A stretch of 64,000 nucleotides of DNA from Rhynchopus sp. YZ270_cl-10 (GCA_964035575.1 OZ037869.1:186001-250000); one strand, 5' to 3'; counted from the stretch's first letter, positions 10,694-21,637 are shown. Notes: generated from the sequence alone by a model not told the origin. Numbers and translations are program-made.

Positions 10694-12000
10694 TAAGCTA
10701 GTCTGATAAAGAAAGAAACGAAATCAGAAAAAGAATTTTTCGTTGATCGCACCGGATTTTTGTGGAGTGTGTAGGGACAAAATCAAAAACTTTTCTGTGA
10801 ATAAGTTGTGTCGTGTTTACATCACTCACACCAAAAAATTCGGGCACAACTCAGATATGTTTTCATTTCCTCCCCTACAACCTTTGCAAGGCAGTTGTCA
10901 CAAAAAAAAAAACCACATTTAATTGGGAAAGAACGAACACCATTTTGGAGGGGGGTATTGGGGGAGAGAGGCGATAAAAGATGGGTTGCCCTCAGTTGGG
11001 TGTTATTGCTTCTTCTTTTTCTTGAAAACTTACTTTTTGTTCGACAAACCACTTTACACCTAGTATAAAGATCTGTACTCAATATCGTTTTTTTCTCTCT
11101 CCAAAACATCAACAACCGTGTGTAGATGCCACCCTCCTTCCCGATTTGTCAACACCTTTGTGAATCGCTAACCCCCTCCGACATCACTCCTCACTGTGTT
11201 CTGATGCATTGTACGTGTCGTCAGATTGTTTGAGCCGTATTCTCCTTTTAAAATCTGTATTCTGGAGGTAAAATCCATAAGAATACACAAATACGTCCGT
11301 CACCATTGCCACCATCACCCTCCTGCTTGGCATGCTCTCAACATACGTACACCAGATGGTACGCATTCATTGATGAGCCGTTTTGTATTATTCCTACGAA
11401 GCTTGCTTTAAATTAAAAAAAAAAAACTCAAACAGGAGGCTTCTGCAATGAAACAACTTTACTTACCTACCGATCCTACTATTTTTTTTTTTTCGTTTTA
11501 ATTTGTGTTCGCTCATGTATTGGAATAGGTATTACCATCCTAAAACTAGCCTGCACACAAAGGGTGGCACGTGTAAAGCTACCAAAAAAAAACACCACTT
11601 TTTTATTTGAAAATCTTGCAATAAAATTACTGCACATCTCCTTTTTTAACAAAAAAAGAAAGATTTGGCAGGTGAAACATGCATCGTTTGAGGGGGAATA
11701 CTTTAACAAAATACCCGGGGGGGAGAAAAAAATCCAGGTTTTGCGATGCGTGAAGGGCTTGAGAGTCGTAGAAGAACTCTAGTGTACCCTCGGAACAGAA
11801 ATAATTAGAGCAGCGAACAGGGCAAGCAGTTTGTGCGACGAGCGTTTAAGAAAAAAATACACACATGCACACTAAAAAACAACCGTATGTCAAAATAAAA
11901 AATAAAACAGATGGAACTGCGAAGAGGAACGTAAAGGGGGGGGGGAGGGAAAGGGATGAACGTTTCACAATCAAGAAAGCATGACTAATGGAAAATAAAG
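10694..12000. other. gene-free spacer
   Basis: AT-rich with A/T homopolymers and one long G run near 11937-11946. I see no gene, matched terminal repeats or hairpin family member here. Confidence 0.5.
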
Positions 12001-12041
12001 TTTGATGAATCTAAGCCTCTCATATTGCTTAGTCACCTTAA
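12001..12041. repeat. hairpin (HP-A), 3' of PPP phosphatase
   Basis: TGATGAATCTAAGC, loop CTCTCATATT, then GCTTAGTCACCTTA. It is about 215 bp downstream of the phosphatase stop codon, so it may be in the 3' UTR. Confidence 0.65.
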
Positions 12042-12108
12042 AAAAAACAGTTTTCCTTTTTTTGCAGGCGATTTGTCCCCTTTTGAGACACATGACCAAA
12101 AATCAGAA

Positions 12109-12140
12109 TTAAGATGATCAAAGCATCGCAGTCATCTTAA
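12109..12140. repeat. hairpin (HP-A variant) with perfect 9-bp stem
   Basis: TTAAGATGA pairs perfectly with TCATCTTAA around TCAAAGCATCGCAG. It lies about 118 bp downstream of the phosphatase stop. It lacks the TAAGC/GCTTA inner stem of typical copies. Confidence 0.6.
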
Positions 12141-12256
12141 GGGTGGTGGTTTGCTGTCGCTTCGTCTCGAGCAAAATGCGCGGAGAGGTGCAGGTGAAAT
12201 GCAGATTCAAAGTAAAGGGCAGTGAAGAACTCTTATTAGTACAGCGTAACGACACC

Positions 12257-14069
12257 TCATGCGGACTTCATGATCATACGGATCTCGCCCTGGGGGAATG
12301 TGTGTTTAGGGAAAATGGGAATATAAAGGGGGTTGTTGAAAGTGCAAAGTGCGTAGGAGAGTGTACCTCTGTGTTGACAAACAGCACGCCTGCCCCGTTC
12401 CTGTGTCCTTCGTAGTCGGAGGAGGAGAAGATTGTGATCACCCTTCCTGACTTTGCTAGTTTCAACCCTGTGTGTGTGTGGGGCATTTGTGTTTGTTTTG
12501 AAAACAGAGGTGTGGCATACCGTCAGACTTCTCCTGATGTGCACGGAAGATGAAGTCAAACCCGTACCGGTCGCAGAAGTCGTCGACAGCGTTGCTCCCA
12601 AAGCAGATCACCCCGTCGCCCCGTGTGTTGTTCCCAAACCCAAACTCGTTCAGCTCGTAGTAACCCTCGTCGTCCTCCCAGTCCTTGGGGTCGCTCCAGC
12701 AGAGGTCGGATGCCATTTGTACAAGGCGTGATGCATTGTCGACAGCAGGCTCGAAGGTGCTGAAGACGTCGAGATGGGGGAAGAGTGGGTCGCGCAGTGT
12801 CTCAAGTCTTCTGTCCGTGCCGCCGTCGTAGCGTGGGATGCCGCCGTGGCAGCAGAAGATTTTGTGGTCGATCTCGCAGCACAGCGGGAAGTGCTTGAAC
12901 AGCTCGTTCATCTTCGACCACAGCTCCGTGCCCCTGTTCTGCCCGAAGGCCTTGATGCACTGCCGCTGGAACGCGCTCTCCCCGTAGTGCCTCACGTCGC
13001 CGTTCACCAGCGGGTCCTCGTGGTTGCCACGCAGGAGGGTGACCTTCTTGGGGTTGGAAAGCTTGAGGGACATGAGCAGACACAGCACCTCAAGCCCGTA
13101 TGAGCCGCGGTCGACGTAGTCGCCAAGGAAGATGAGGTTGCACGGTGTGTACTCGAGGTCGATGAAGTTGATGATGTTCTCCAGGAAGTACGACACGTCT
13201 GCGTAGTTCCCGTGCGTGTCACCAAACGCGTAGCACGGAGAGGACTGGTACACGTAGATAGGCTCCTTAGCCATGATCGGGATGAGGTGGTCGCACAGCC
13301 CGCGCAGGTATCTGTAGAACTTGTCCACGTCGTGCGAGAAGGTGTTCTTCATCTCGTTGTACGACGACGCCACATAGTCCATTGCCTGCCTCGCAAGCGG
13401 CGGGAACGGCTTGTGCAGCAGCTTGTCCGTCCGCAGTGCCTGCAGCGAGTGCACGGTCGCAATCCTGTCGAGCATCTGAGAGTCGAGCGGGGGAGGGTTG
13501 CGCTCCTTCTTTACCTTTGCAGGGGATGTGGTGGGCGACGTCTTTGGCTTGGGCGATGTTGATCGTGTGAGGGCCTCTGTGATCTTTGAGAGGGCACCTT
13601 GCTTGGGCGACTCAAGGGACTTGCTACGATCCTTTTTCTCTTTGGGCACGTCGTCGAAGCCGAAGGAGGATGTGTCTTGGCCGCCGGAGCCGTATTTGGC
13701 GGGGGTGTCCGGCTCGCGCACGTCGGCACGCCCTGCTGTTTCCATCATGATATCTGAGAGACTCTTGTGGATCATGCCTTCACGTGTCATTGTCAGCACC
13801 TGAGAGCTCAGACGGAACTTTTGTGGCTCTGCCTTCGGTGGCGGTGGCCCAGGCCGTCTTGGCGGCCCTTCGCTGATGAGCGAGCAGGAGAGGTCCGCAG
13901 GCCGTGCGGACGGGCTCTCGGGAGGAGACGTGAGTGTGTCCGGCACTGCATGCCCCTTGTTGCTGATGTACGCCTCCAACTGCGCGATTCGTGTCTTATG
14001 CCAGTTGTCCGGCTTCCCAAACTGCGACGTCGGCTCGCTCACCATCTGACACCCACTTATGCTCAACAT
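12257..14069 (-). CDS. PPP-family serine/threonine phosphatase with long disordered N terminus
   Basis: Three exons, 12521-14069, 12367-12467 and 12289-12257, give 560 residues. Introns are 53 and 77 nt, starting GTATGC and GTACAC. The catalytic half has GDTHG (283-287, usually GD[IV]HG), GDYVDRG (316-322), LLRGNHE (to 351), a CCHGGIPR segment and FRAHQ, so the metal ligands look intact. The C-terminal SAPNY motif of PP1/PP2A reads SSSDY. The first 200 residues are Ser/Pro/Lys-rich and look disordered. Some Euglenozoa have divergent PPP enzymes of this sort; the exact subfamily is uncertain. The ATG at 14069 is chosen because a pyrimidine tract and CTGCAG end 27 bases upstream. Substrates are unknown. 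Confidence 0.9.
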
Positions 14070-14096
14070 CGTTTTACTTATTCGAAGCTGTGTACA

Positions 14097-14125
14097 CTGC
14101 AGATAGGGTGGAGAGAGACGGAAGG
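14097..14125 (-). promoter_or_regulatory. probable spliced-leader acceptor of the PPP gene
   Basis: On the minus strand a tract rich in C and T (CTTCCGTCTCTCTCCACCC) is followed by TATCTGCAG. The AG is plus-strand 14097-14098, giving a 27-base 5' UTR. Trans-splicing is known for all Euglenozoa; use of this site is inferred. Confidence 0.5.
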
Positions 14126-14455
14126 AGTACAAAAATATACCAGATGGGATATGGGTTTTTGCATTTATCGCTATTGAAATAAGGGTAAAAAAAAAAGGGG
14201 GAGTGTGGTGCCTTTTTTGCTGTATATTTGTGTTTGGGTGTGTTTTACTTTCAGTTGTTTTGTTGTTTTGTTGTTGTTGTTGTTTTTTTGTTTTTTGTTT
14301 TAAGATTTGTCTTTTTTGCTTTATTTTTTTTGTCTGTCCCACCCTCATTATTATTTTTTTTTTGGGGGGGATTTTTTGGGATATGGGATGGGGGGGAGAT
14401 GGGGCTTTGACAAAAAAAATAAAGAATTTGGGAGTGTGTGGGGGGGTGGTGGCTA

Positions 14456-14770
14456 GGGGGCACGACTCCGGCGCAATTTTTGTCACTGACTCACAAAATT
14501 TCATGGTCTGCCTGTTGCTGGGGCACTTCCAACTTCCAGGTCCAACCACCCCAGGAAACAAATTTTCAGTGAGGCCAATGTGTCCAACTGGGCCTCAAAA
14601 TTCACGAAAGTGTACTCCAGAAACACAAAAAAATGGATCGTAAACGGTGAATGGCGGTTGAAACTCACCCCAGACCGGGTCTTGGGGTGGGACCGCAGAG
14701 TTCGATGGAGCACCTTAAATGATGTTTGTGACAAAAAATCATGGGTGAAAATCGCCGGAGTCGTGTCCCC
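14456..14770. mobile_element. TA-flanked MITE, 315 bp
   Basis: Inverted ends of about 18 bp, GGGGGCACGACTCCGGCG on the left and GGGGACACGACTCCGGCG (complement) on the right, differ at one base. TA lies outside both ends (14454-14455, 14771-14772). Inner sequence has CAAAATTTCATGG and its relatives in both orientations. Short reading frames inside show nothing recognisable. Confidence 0.65.
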
Positions 14771-14885
14771 TAGAGGGGCGAGGAAGGGGTGTGGTGGGTA
14801 AAAGGAATGCGTCGCAAAATAATTTACGATGTCGATTATTAACCATTGTTTTGGAGGTAGGATCGCCCAACCAATAAAAGTCACA

Positions 14886-14916
<31 letters not shown>

Positions 14917-15969
14917 GGGGCATTTTTGTGGCCCAACTTTGTACAAATGTCACCTCTCTTTTTTGTCTTTTCGGAAAAAAAAATAATAACCAACCATTTT
15001 TTTAAATACGGGTCATGCAGAAACCCACCCCAAAAGTTACACGGTAATTTTTTTCCGGGTTTGACCCGAAATTAGTACCGATACCTTTTTTTTTGACCCA
15101 TTTTAGGGGATTTTAGGGTGTCCCTCTTAGACTATTTTTTGGCCCTTTTACAAGGTGTAAAAAGCGGGTTCGTTTTGTGTGTGTTTTTTTTTTTTTCTCT
15201 CTCAAAAAGCTGCCCTTTTTTCTTCATCTTTTGTCGACAATCACTATTACGTGGTAAAGATCTAGTACTCGCTATCGGCTAAAGCATACAGATTGCCGAG
15301 ACGCAAGTCGTCCTCAACCCTTAAGGGCAACTTTATTTTTGCTATATCGACAATCGCCCAGACACGTGGCTTCTCTGCATTATTCTGTCACCTGAAGGGG
15401 CTAGGAACTGCCCTTTTTTTTTGCTTGGCTTCCATACCCATCCTTCGTCCATACACTCAGCGGCTCCCTCACTTCCCCACATTCCCACCCCCTCTATACG
15501 GCCCAAACCCATGTTCAAACAATCACAACCCGACCCAGAAAAAAGTTTTTTTTTTTTGTGAAAGAAGCAGCCCCTCCGCTACGTTTTCAGATTTTTTTTG
15601 AGTTCTGTTGCGGGGGGTTTTTTTTTTTCACCCTGCGCCAGTGTCTTATCCAGGAATTCAGATTTCAAGATTGGGGTCAGCTGTTTTTGTGCCCAAAAAT
15701 TTTTCAGCACTGCTGACCAGGGACATTAGGAACATAGGGAACTGTATTTTTTTTTGCGGAGCAAAAAAAATCAAATGGCGCCGCAGGCGAAAAAAAATTT
15801 AGGGTACGGTGTAAAAATCTAGCTTTTTACAGTACAGAGTCACACATCGAATCCTTTTTTGCGGAGCAAAAAAGGGAAAATGGCGCCGCAGGCAAAAAAA
15901 AAATTGAGGTACAGCCTGGATGGTGCGGTCAGCAACCCAGTTCCCCATGGTACTCCCGTGGTTCAACCA

Positions 15970-16002
<33 letters not shown>

Positions 16003-16458
16003 CTTTTTTCCAGACTTCTGTTGCGCCGCAACAGAACTTTATACGGTAGCGGAGCCCCTGGAAAGAAGTGTATTTTGTGTTTCCCCCGTGACAACCCTAG
16101 GCACAGTAGAGGAAATGAGTGGATTAACAAGTAACGAAACTGAGATTGTGTTGTAGTTGCAGCTTTGTTTAAAAGCATCGACACAGAAGGAAAATGCCCT
16201 GTATACAAGACAAGGTTGGTGTCATCTATTAAAAAAGGCAAGTATGAGTGTTTCAACGACGGTACACTATATCCTTGCAGAGTTGTCAGACGAAAAGACG
16301 CTCTCTCTCTCGCCTCGTTGACCTTTTTTTGTTGTTCAAAAAACAGACGAAAATTATTTCATTTTCTTTCTATTCTACTGAATAGAAGGTGAAATAATTA
16401 TCTTCTGTTGGAGGTAGAAGAAAAAAAACGATAGCACCTTTGCACCTCAGTGCCCCTA
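14771..16458. other. gene-free spacer with homopolymers and a direct duplication
   Basis: Long A and T runs (14884-14913, 15976-16002). A roughly 105-bp direct repeat is present: GCGGAGCAAAAAA followed by ATGGCGCCGCAGGC occurs near 15756 and 15861. CCATGG repeats occur near 15945-15972 and a CTTCTGTTGCGCCGCAACAG palindrome near 16015. No gene is supported. Confidence 0.5.
16355..16398. repeat. hairpin (HP-C) with extended stem
   Basis: AATTATTTCA and CTTTCTATTC on the left pair with GAATAGAAGG and TGAAATAATT on the right around TACT. The core loop is shared with 3484 and 63117, but the outer stem differs and still pairs. Confidence 0.65.
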
Positions 16459-16556
16459 CCACCTGATTTTTACCCCGCGTAGAGGACCGTATAGGCCAAA
16501 CCCCACCCATTTTTCCCAGCCTTTACGCGCCTATACGCGGGGTAAAAATCAGGTGG
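16459..16556. mobile_element. 98-bp MITE with 5-bp target duplication CCCTA
   Basis: Ends CCACCTGATTTTTACCCCGC and complement. CCCTA flanks both ends (16454-16458, 16557-16561). The centre has ACCCATTTTTCCCAGCC. A second copy of 117 bp lies at 63135-63251, flanked by ATTCT on both sides. Both copies have a 5-bp duplication, so insertion by a cut-and-paste transposase is well supported. No coding capacity. Confidence 0.85.
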
Positions 16557-17051
16557 CCCTATTGCAAAAAAGAGAAAAAAAGGGAGAGGGAAAAAAAAGG
16601 GGGGGATCTCTCTGTAACGCTCGCATCTTGCAGGAGCAAATGGTTCTTAGGAGGAGAAAAAAAAAAACTACTTTTTAAAAAAGTGCTGCACAAAAAAAAA
16701 AAACTTTTTAAATTTTTAAAATAAACGAATGTAACATTCACTACCAGGCACGTATCTCTCGTTATTGCTGCAAACAAAAGAAGTGGTTTTTTTTTTTCTA
16801 TCCTGTGTTGTATTTCACAAAAAAAAAAAACAGAACTAAAAAAAAATGCCTCAATGGGGCAAAAAAAAAACTCCCCTATTTTCCATGGTTCAGAGGAACG
16901 CTTGTAGTAACAAGCAAAGTCTTACATACTGTGGAAAAGGGGACGTTCACTGTAGAAACATTTTTTTTTGTTTGTTTGTTTGTTTGTTTGGACTACTGCA
17001 CACGGAAGCAGCCACATAGTTCTAAACTGTAGGTTTTTTTTTTTTCTTTGG
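16557..17051. other. gene-free spacer
   Basis: Poly-A/T tracts and TTTG repeats (16968-16989). No gene or recognised repeat. Confidence 0.5.
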
Positions 17052-17221
17052 AAAGTGGAGATTGCACCTGCCTAATGATGGGACTGTTGCACACAACTGT
17101 GGCAACACAACCGAGGTAACTACACTACTTCAACAATTTATCTAAAAAAACCATTTTTGATAAATTGTTGGAGTAGTGTAGTTGCCTCGGTTGTGTTGCC
17201 ACAGTTGTGCAATCTCCACTG
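17052..17221. mobile_element. foldback element with CAGTGGAGATTGCAC ends
   Basis: Long inverted arms: AGTGGAGATTGCAC at the left and its complement up to 17221, continuing through ACAACTGTGGCAACACAACC and TACACTAC to an inner AACAATTTATC. The right end is followed by TA. The left end is slightly degraded. The left arm has an extra 25 bases (17068-17092) beginning CTGCCTAATGATGG and ending in a second TTGCAC, absent from the right arm. A CAGT start plus TA suggests a pogo/mariner-type MITE. Confidence 0.65.
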
Positions 17222-17974
17222 TATGTTTTTTTTTTTTTTTTTTTTTTTTTTGAAAGAAGGAGGCTTTGCTAAGAACACAGTGAAGCGAAAACATGCCAGA
17301 CACCTCTTGGATGCAGGCTAAGACAAAGGGACCACTATCTGCAATCCCTCCCTTTGTTTTCCTCACTTTTTTTTTCCCGTGGTATTTTAGTTTTTTTTTT
17401 TTGAGGAAAAATAATCCCTTTTTAAAAAATATTTGGTCGTGTGTAGCAGTGTAATCATCAGAAGGAAAAGAAAAGAAAAGAAAAAAACACAATTACAAAA
17501 AAAGAAAAGAAAAAGAAAAAGACACAATAACATCCTCAAAAACCCCAAAAAAAAATGGGCGGGCTTTTACGCCACCTATTTGGGCAATTATTCCAATAAC
17601 TATTCAACAGCAACTGCAATAGGGTCACCTTCCAAGTCGCTATTGTGTATTTTTTTTTTGAAGATATCTTAACAGGGTAATACCTTTACCAAAAAACAAA
17701 GGGAAGGTTTTTTCCAAGAAAAATGAAAAATTATTTTTCTTTTTTGTATCGAAGCCTCACTGTGCTTAGTCGAAGCAAATGACAAAACCTCAACTTTTAT
17801 CGAAAATGGGAAAGATTGCTTCTTTGTCTTTCCCCTCCCCAAACAAAACAAAAAAAATCCCACTGTCTCAAAAACCCCTCCCACACCCCCGTATCCCCGA
17901 CCACGTCCTCTTCCCACCGAAAAAAAAAAAACAAAATATTATCATCTCCCGTTGTTCTTTTCTCAAGAGCAAAA
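17222..17974. other. gene-free spacer downstream of the CTD-type phosphatase
   Basis: Homopolymer-rich. It contains one partial HP-A hairpin at 17745-17772. No gene is supported. Confidence 0.5.
17745..17772. repeat. hairpin (HP-A), partial, 3' of the CTD-type phosphatase
   Basis: CGAAGCCTCACTGTGCTTAGTCG: the AAGC/GCTT inner stem and CCTC loop start match the family. It is about 203 bp downstream of the stop codon at 17975. Confidence 0.45.
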
Positions 17975-19197
17975 CTATTTCTTCGCTGGGAGATCGCGGT
18001 TGACTCTCGTTTCCTGTGTAGTTTATTGTGTGTTGATGTTATGGCAAAGTGACGGTTACCCCCACTTCCGCATACCTTCGACTGAATGAAATTCGAACAG
18101 TCAAGACAATACACCACTAGGCGGTCACCCAAGTCGGTGGGGACAGACATTTTCGACAGGAGCGGGCTTTGTGTGATGTACTCGGGAACAGTCATTCCGT
18201 TGTTTACCTGTTGTGTTGTGAAGAGTAAAGACGAACTCCCCAATCCGACAAAATCGACCAGTTAAAAGAGGGTTGTGTAAAGATCTGGAAAGAATCATTT
18301 GTTGCCCTGACCAAGGGTTCGGCCCAATGCCGAAGGGGTCAGGTTTACTGACAGATATTTTCTATGTGGACGAGGTGTTCTAATTTTTGTTGAAAACGAT
18401 ACCTTGGCAACCATGTCCTTCAACATGTGCTTGATGGCGTAGAGTGTCGGGTCTGCACTCTCTTCTGGCGTGCCTTCGTAGTCGGCGACGAGGATGCCGT
18501 TCTCTTCGTTGCCACGCACGCAGTCAGGGGTGTTCTCGAGGATAATGAGTTTGCTCATGTCGCGTCCAAGCAGCGTCAGGTCCTTGTTGTAGCCCGCACA
18601 GCCCGAGAACCATTTCTTGTGTCGGTACACACAGTGCCTGAACGCATTCGTGGGGTCGATATTGCGGATCACCGCCTGTGCGTACGCCTTGACACCTGCG
18701 GTCCACACAATCGGCTCGCAGTTCTTTGATAGGAATTCAAGAAGCTCGTTAAGGCCAGGCCGTGCGTACAGCGGACCTTCACGTGCGTAGATTAGTGTCT
18801 CGTCCAAGTCGAGCACAACTGTTATGCGTCCTTTGTCGTCGTATGACTGTGGGAAAAGGGTGAAGAGAAAGAGAGAGAGAGAGAGCAGGCCATACCTGTG
18901 GCGGAAGCATGCATTTTGCCGGCTCGCTCACCATGCTAGGGGCGCGTGCACGGCCGACTTTCTTAACCCCTGCAGACCTCGAGTATTCCTGTGGAGTGTG
19001 AAGGGTGAAGGCAGACGGAGAGCATGAGGGGGCACATGAAGGAGGTGCACCTTTCTGAGCATCAGAAACAAACAAACCAAAAATTTTAACAGTACCTGTT
19101 TGAAGGACACTCCTCTCACTCTGCCCCCGGCCTTTGGTACCTGCGGTTTTTCCTCCCCCGCACTGGGTCTCCGCGTCCCTGTATTGTACCCTGGCAT
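17975..19197 (-). CDS. FCP1/NIF-type (HAD) phosphatase
   Basis: Five exons, 19096-19197, 18896-18988, 18403-18846, 18076-18207 and 17975-18013, all phase 0, give 269 residues. Introns are 107, 49, 195 and 62 nt; donors are GTACTG, GTATGG, GTATCG and GTATGC. The third exon holds VVLDLDETLIYAREG, the DxDxT nucleophile of HAD phosphatases, then VWTAGVKAYAQAV and NKDLTLLGRD, the order found in SCP/FCP1, Dullard and TIM50. The enzyme class removes phosphate from Ser/Thr, in SCP/FCP1 from the RNA polymerase II tail. There is no BRCT domain, so it is SCP-like rather than FCP1. No clear transit peptide or TM argues against TIM50. The short last exons are the least certain part. Confidence 0.85.
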
Positions 19198-19529
19198 CTT
19201 GGCAACTACTGACTGCTCACCTCGCTCTGTGTACTGCTCCCTACCAACAAACGTGCGGTGGCGGGAGGGTTCGGGAGACTTTCTTGTATATGTGTGTGTT
19301 TTTTTTTTTTAGGAAAGGGTTTTTAACGTTGGACGCTTAAAGAAAAGATAATGTAACAGTTTAGAAACGCAAGAATGGGATAGAGAGACGGGTTACGCTT
19401 AGTGTGTGTGTGTGGTTTGGTGTAATTTCCTGCACGCTGTATTGTAATAGTAAGGGCAAGGGAGAAGGGAGAAGGGGGGGTGTGTGTGAGTACGCGAAGG
19501 GTGCAGCACGCCGAAATGTCAGGAATGTC

Positions 19530-19836
19530 ATTCCGTTGACGAAAGGTACAAAGCCTCCTCTGCACCTCCGGAGAGGGGAGGCTGTCATTGTAAGTCGACT
19601 TGAAATACAAAGCCCTCTCGTGACAGTGCACCTTGTAATGAAGTAGTCTGGGAAGCCCAAACAGGTTTGCAGTACGCTCAGGCAGTTGTAATGAACGAAA
19701 GTATTTTCCGTTGACGTTATGTACAATGCCCTCTGCACCGGAGAGGGGATTGGCTGTCATTGTAATGAAGTAGTCTGGGAAGCCCAAACAGGTTTGCAGT
19801 ACGCTCAGGCAGTTGTAATGAACGAAAGTATTTTTT
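19530..19836. repeat. direct tandem repeat, unit about 127 bp
   Basis: TGTAATGAAGTAGTCTGGGA and the following 60 bases occur at 19634 and again at 19761, nearly identical. The preceding TCCGTTGACG...GAGAGGGG block occurs near 19533 and 19698. So there are about two and a half units. Function unknown. Confidence 0.75.
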
Positions 19837-19999
19837 TCCGACTTTTTAGCTGTTTTTTTGGTTTTTGTTTTGTTTTTTTGCGGCTTGCTTGTGAAACCTC
19901 GAGTAAAAAAAAAAGGGTGCAGTCACTCCAAAATTTGGAAATAAAAATCACACTCCGGGGGTGGAAAAAAGACACAGAAAAAGGAAAAGAATATCTGAA

Positions 20000-20033
20000 A
20001 AGACGAATGTACCTCACTGGGCGCACTCATCTG
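20000..20033. repeat. hairpin (HP-A, diverged)
   Basis: AGACGAATGTACCTCACTGG then GCGCACTCATCT. It keeps the ATG/CAT outer stem and CCTC loop start; the inner stem is weak. Confidence 0.4.
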
Positions 20034-20124
20034 AGAATAAAAACAGAACGGCGCAATACCCATATAGGCCAGATTAACAATGGAACGTTTGCTCTTAATG
20101 AAATAACAAAAGAAAAAATAAGAC

Positions 20125-20170
20125 GTTGAAAGTGCAAACGGCTCACCGTTCATCGGCGGACGCAGACACT
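20125..20170. repeat. hairpin (HP-B)
   Basis: GTTGAAAGTGCAAACGGCTC followed by ACCGTTCATCGGCGGACGCA and GACACTG. An AGTG/CACT outer stem and a weak inner stem form around ACCGTTCATC. Family members lie at 3032, 33930, 34523, 43542 and 50687. Confidence 0.6.
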
Positions 20171-20403
20171 GGGAAAGGGGGTGTAAAAAAAAAAAACCCT
20201 CGTGTACCTCACCGCCCACTCTGAAATCATAACTTCAAATAAAAACAGAAACTTCATAAATAAGCCTTCTGAAGACGGCGTTTTACTGCCCTCTTTTCCT
20301 ACTTTGTTTTTGTGTATTTGTATGGGCCAGCATGCATGATGAGCGTGCATGGTTTCAGAAAAATGGCGTGTGCTACCTCCACCGACTAAGAATTCCTTAG
20401 TTC

Positions 20404-20455
20404 AAGTTAGTATCAGTGGTCGAGCATCGTGGTTCCAGATGACACCATTATTTTT
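20404..20455 (+). other. tRNA-like 5' half (weak)
   Basis: TTAGTATCAGTGGTCGAGCA resembles the D-arm/A-box region of tRNA-Gly or tRNA-Asp, followed by GGTTCCA, then a T run. There is no acceptor stem and no T arm, so it is not a tRNA gene. It could be a tRNA-derived fragment or chance. Confidence 0.2.
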
Positions 20456-20809
20456 TTGAAATATTGGCTGTTTTGCAATGGATTGATCGATGCAGACATA
20501 CAAAGGACGGCTGCACGTTTCAAAAGCTTTTCTTTTTTTGTGTGTTTTGTTTGTTTGTTTTGTTTGTTTGTTGGTCAAAAGCTTATCCCGTATTCAGGAT
20601 AGTGTGTATTTTATAGGGACAAATGCTTTGTGGGTGGGTGGGAGGGGGAAGAGGGGGAAAGGGGAACAGAGTAAAAAAAGGGGGAAAAGATGAATATTGG
20701 TCTCTTGTTTGTTCTGCTTTTTTTGAGAGCATTTGTATTTGTTTTGTTGCCTTTTTTGTGCTTTTTTTTGGTTTTGTAGACATCAAGTCCAAGAGAAAAA
20801 AAAGTTTGT

Positions 20810-20845
20810 AAGATGAACCTAAGCCTCTCGTGCATAGTCACCTTA
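20810..20845. repeat. hairpin (HP-A)
   Basis: GTAAGATGAACCTAAGC, loop CTCTCGT, then GCATAGTCACCTTA. One of the good copies, in a gene-free gap. Confidence 0.65.
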
Positions 20846-21222
20846 GAGAAAGAGCGACCATTATATCAGAGTCATGAGAAGGGGTAGTCATAAATATTCA
20901 CAAAAAAAGCTCTGAAACTTATTTCAGCATAATAAATTCACCCTGAAATATTTTGTCACTTTGTTGGCTTATTTTGCGAATGGTTATGAGATACTCCCTC
21001 TCACGGCGAAACTAAAACATTTTCCCCCGGAAGATAGTGTACGGGAAGGTATAAGGGGGAAGCTGGAACAAAGGGAAAAAGGGGGGAGAAATAACTATTT
21101 ATTGAATGATGTAAAGTGCACTTTACATCACGAGGGGGTCCTGGTTCCGAGGTACACCAATTGCATTTTTTTTGTCAATGAGCGGAGTGAGTTCATAAAA
21201 AGATGCAACTCAGAATCATCTC

Positions 21223-21294
21223 CATCAGTAGGGTAAAACCAGGTCTAAACCCAGCTCACGTTCCCTGTTAGTGGGTGAACAATCCAACCCTTGG
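21223..21294 (-). pseudogene. LSU rRNA fragment (domain V), deleted copy
   Basis: The minus strand reads GTTGGATTGTTCACCCACTA, ACAGGGAACGTGAGCTGGGT, TTAGACC, then TTTTACCCTACTGATG. These are universally conserved segments of eukaryotic LSU rRNA domain V, in correct order. About 18 bases normally between TTAGACC and TTTTACCC are missing, so it is not a functional copy. The piece at 61989-62072 comes from the region just before this one. Identified from memory of conserved rRNA sequence. Confidence 0.8.
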
Positions 21295-21342
21295 GACCCC
21301 TAGTTATGTGAAGTAGGCTTTTGCAGAATCCAATATAGGTTT

Positions 21343-21552
21343 TATCTCATGGGGATAGAAACGAGCCGCATTTTTGCGGATTTTCCTGTAAAAATGAGTG
21401 TTTATGATAAAGTACTTCTTGCATAACGTCACGAGCCCATTGTCCCTCACGGTAAATTAACATTGGCGTCCGTGACAAAAAAAGACTAGATTATGTCGCA
21501 AGTTTTTATGAGAAAATCCGCAAAATGCGAAGACAATTTATATCATGAGATA
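21343..21552. repeat. imperfect foldback, arms about 50-60 bp
   Basis: TATCTCATG (21343) pairs with CATGAGATA (21544). CGCATTTTTGCGGATTTTCC (21367) pairs with GAAAATCCGCAAAATGCG (21512). The loop holds TTACCGTGAGGGACAATGG on the minus strand. It begins 49 bases right of the LSU rRNA fragment. Probably a foldback MITE; no target duplication is clear. Confidence 0.5.
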
Positions 21553-21605
21553 CAAAAAAAAAAAAACTAATTTTGAGGGGAAAAGGGGAGGGGGGCCAAA
21601 TTGCA

Positions 21606-21637
21606 GGATGCAATATGCCTCGTTGGGCACATACATC
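21606..21637. repeat. hairpin (HP-A, TGCC stem type)
   Basis: GATGCAATATGCC, loop TCGTT, then GGGCACATACATC. ATGCC/GGGCA inner and GATG/CATC outer stems. Confidence 0.6.

Larger units (their letters stand above)
19198..21222. other. gene-free repeat-rich gap
   Basis: Holds the 127-bp tandem duplication (19530-19836), hairpins at 20000, 20125 and 20810, and a tRNA-like stretch near 20404-20455. Open frames here lack protein-like composition, and no gene is supported. Confidence 0.5.

Noticed and set aside
21421-21480. Further LSU rRNA piece (TTACCGTGAGGGACAATGG on minus strand)
   Set aside because: Only about 12 bases match a conserved rRNA segment; it lies in the loop of a foldback and can be chance.
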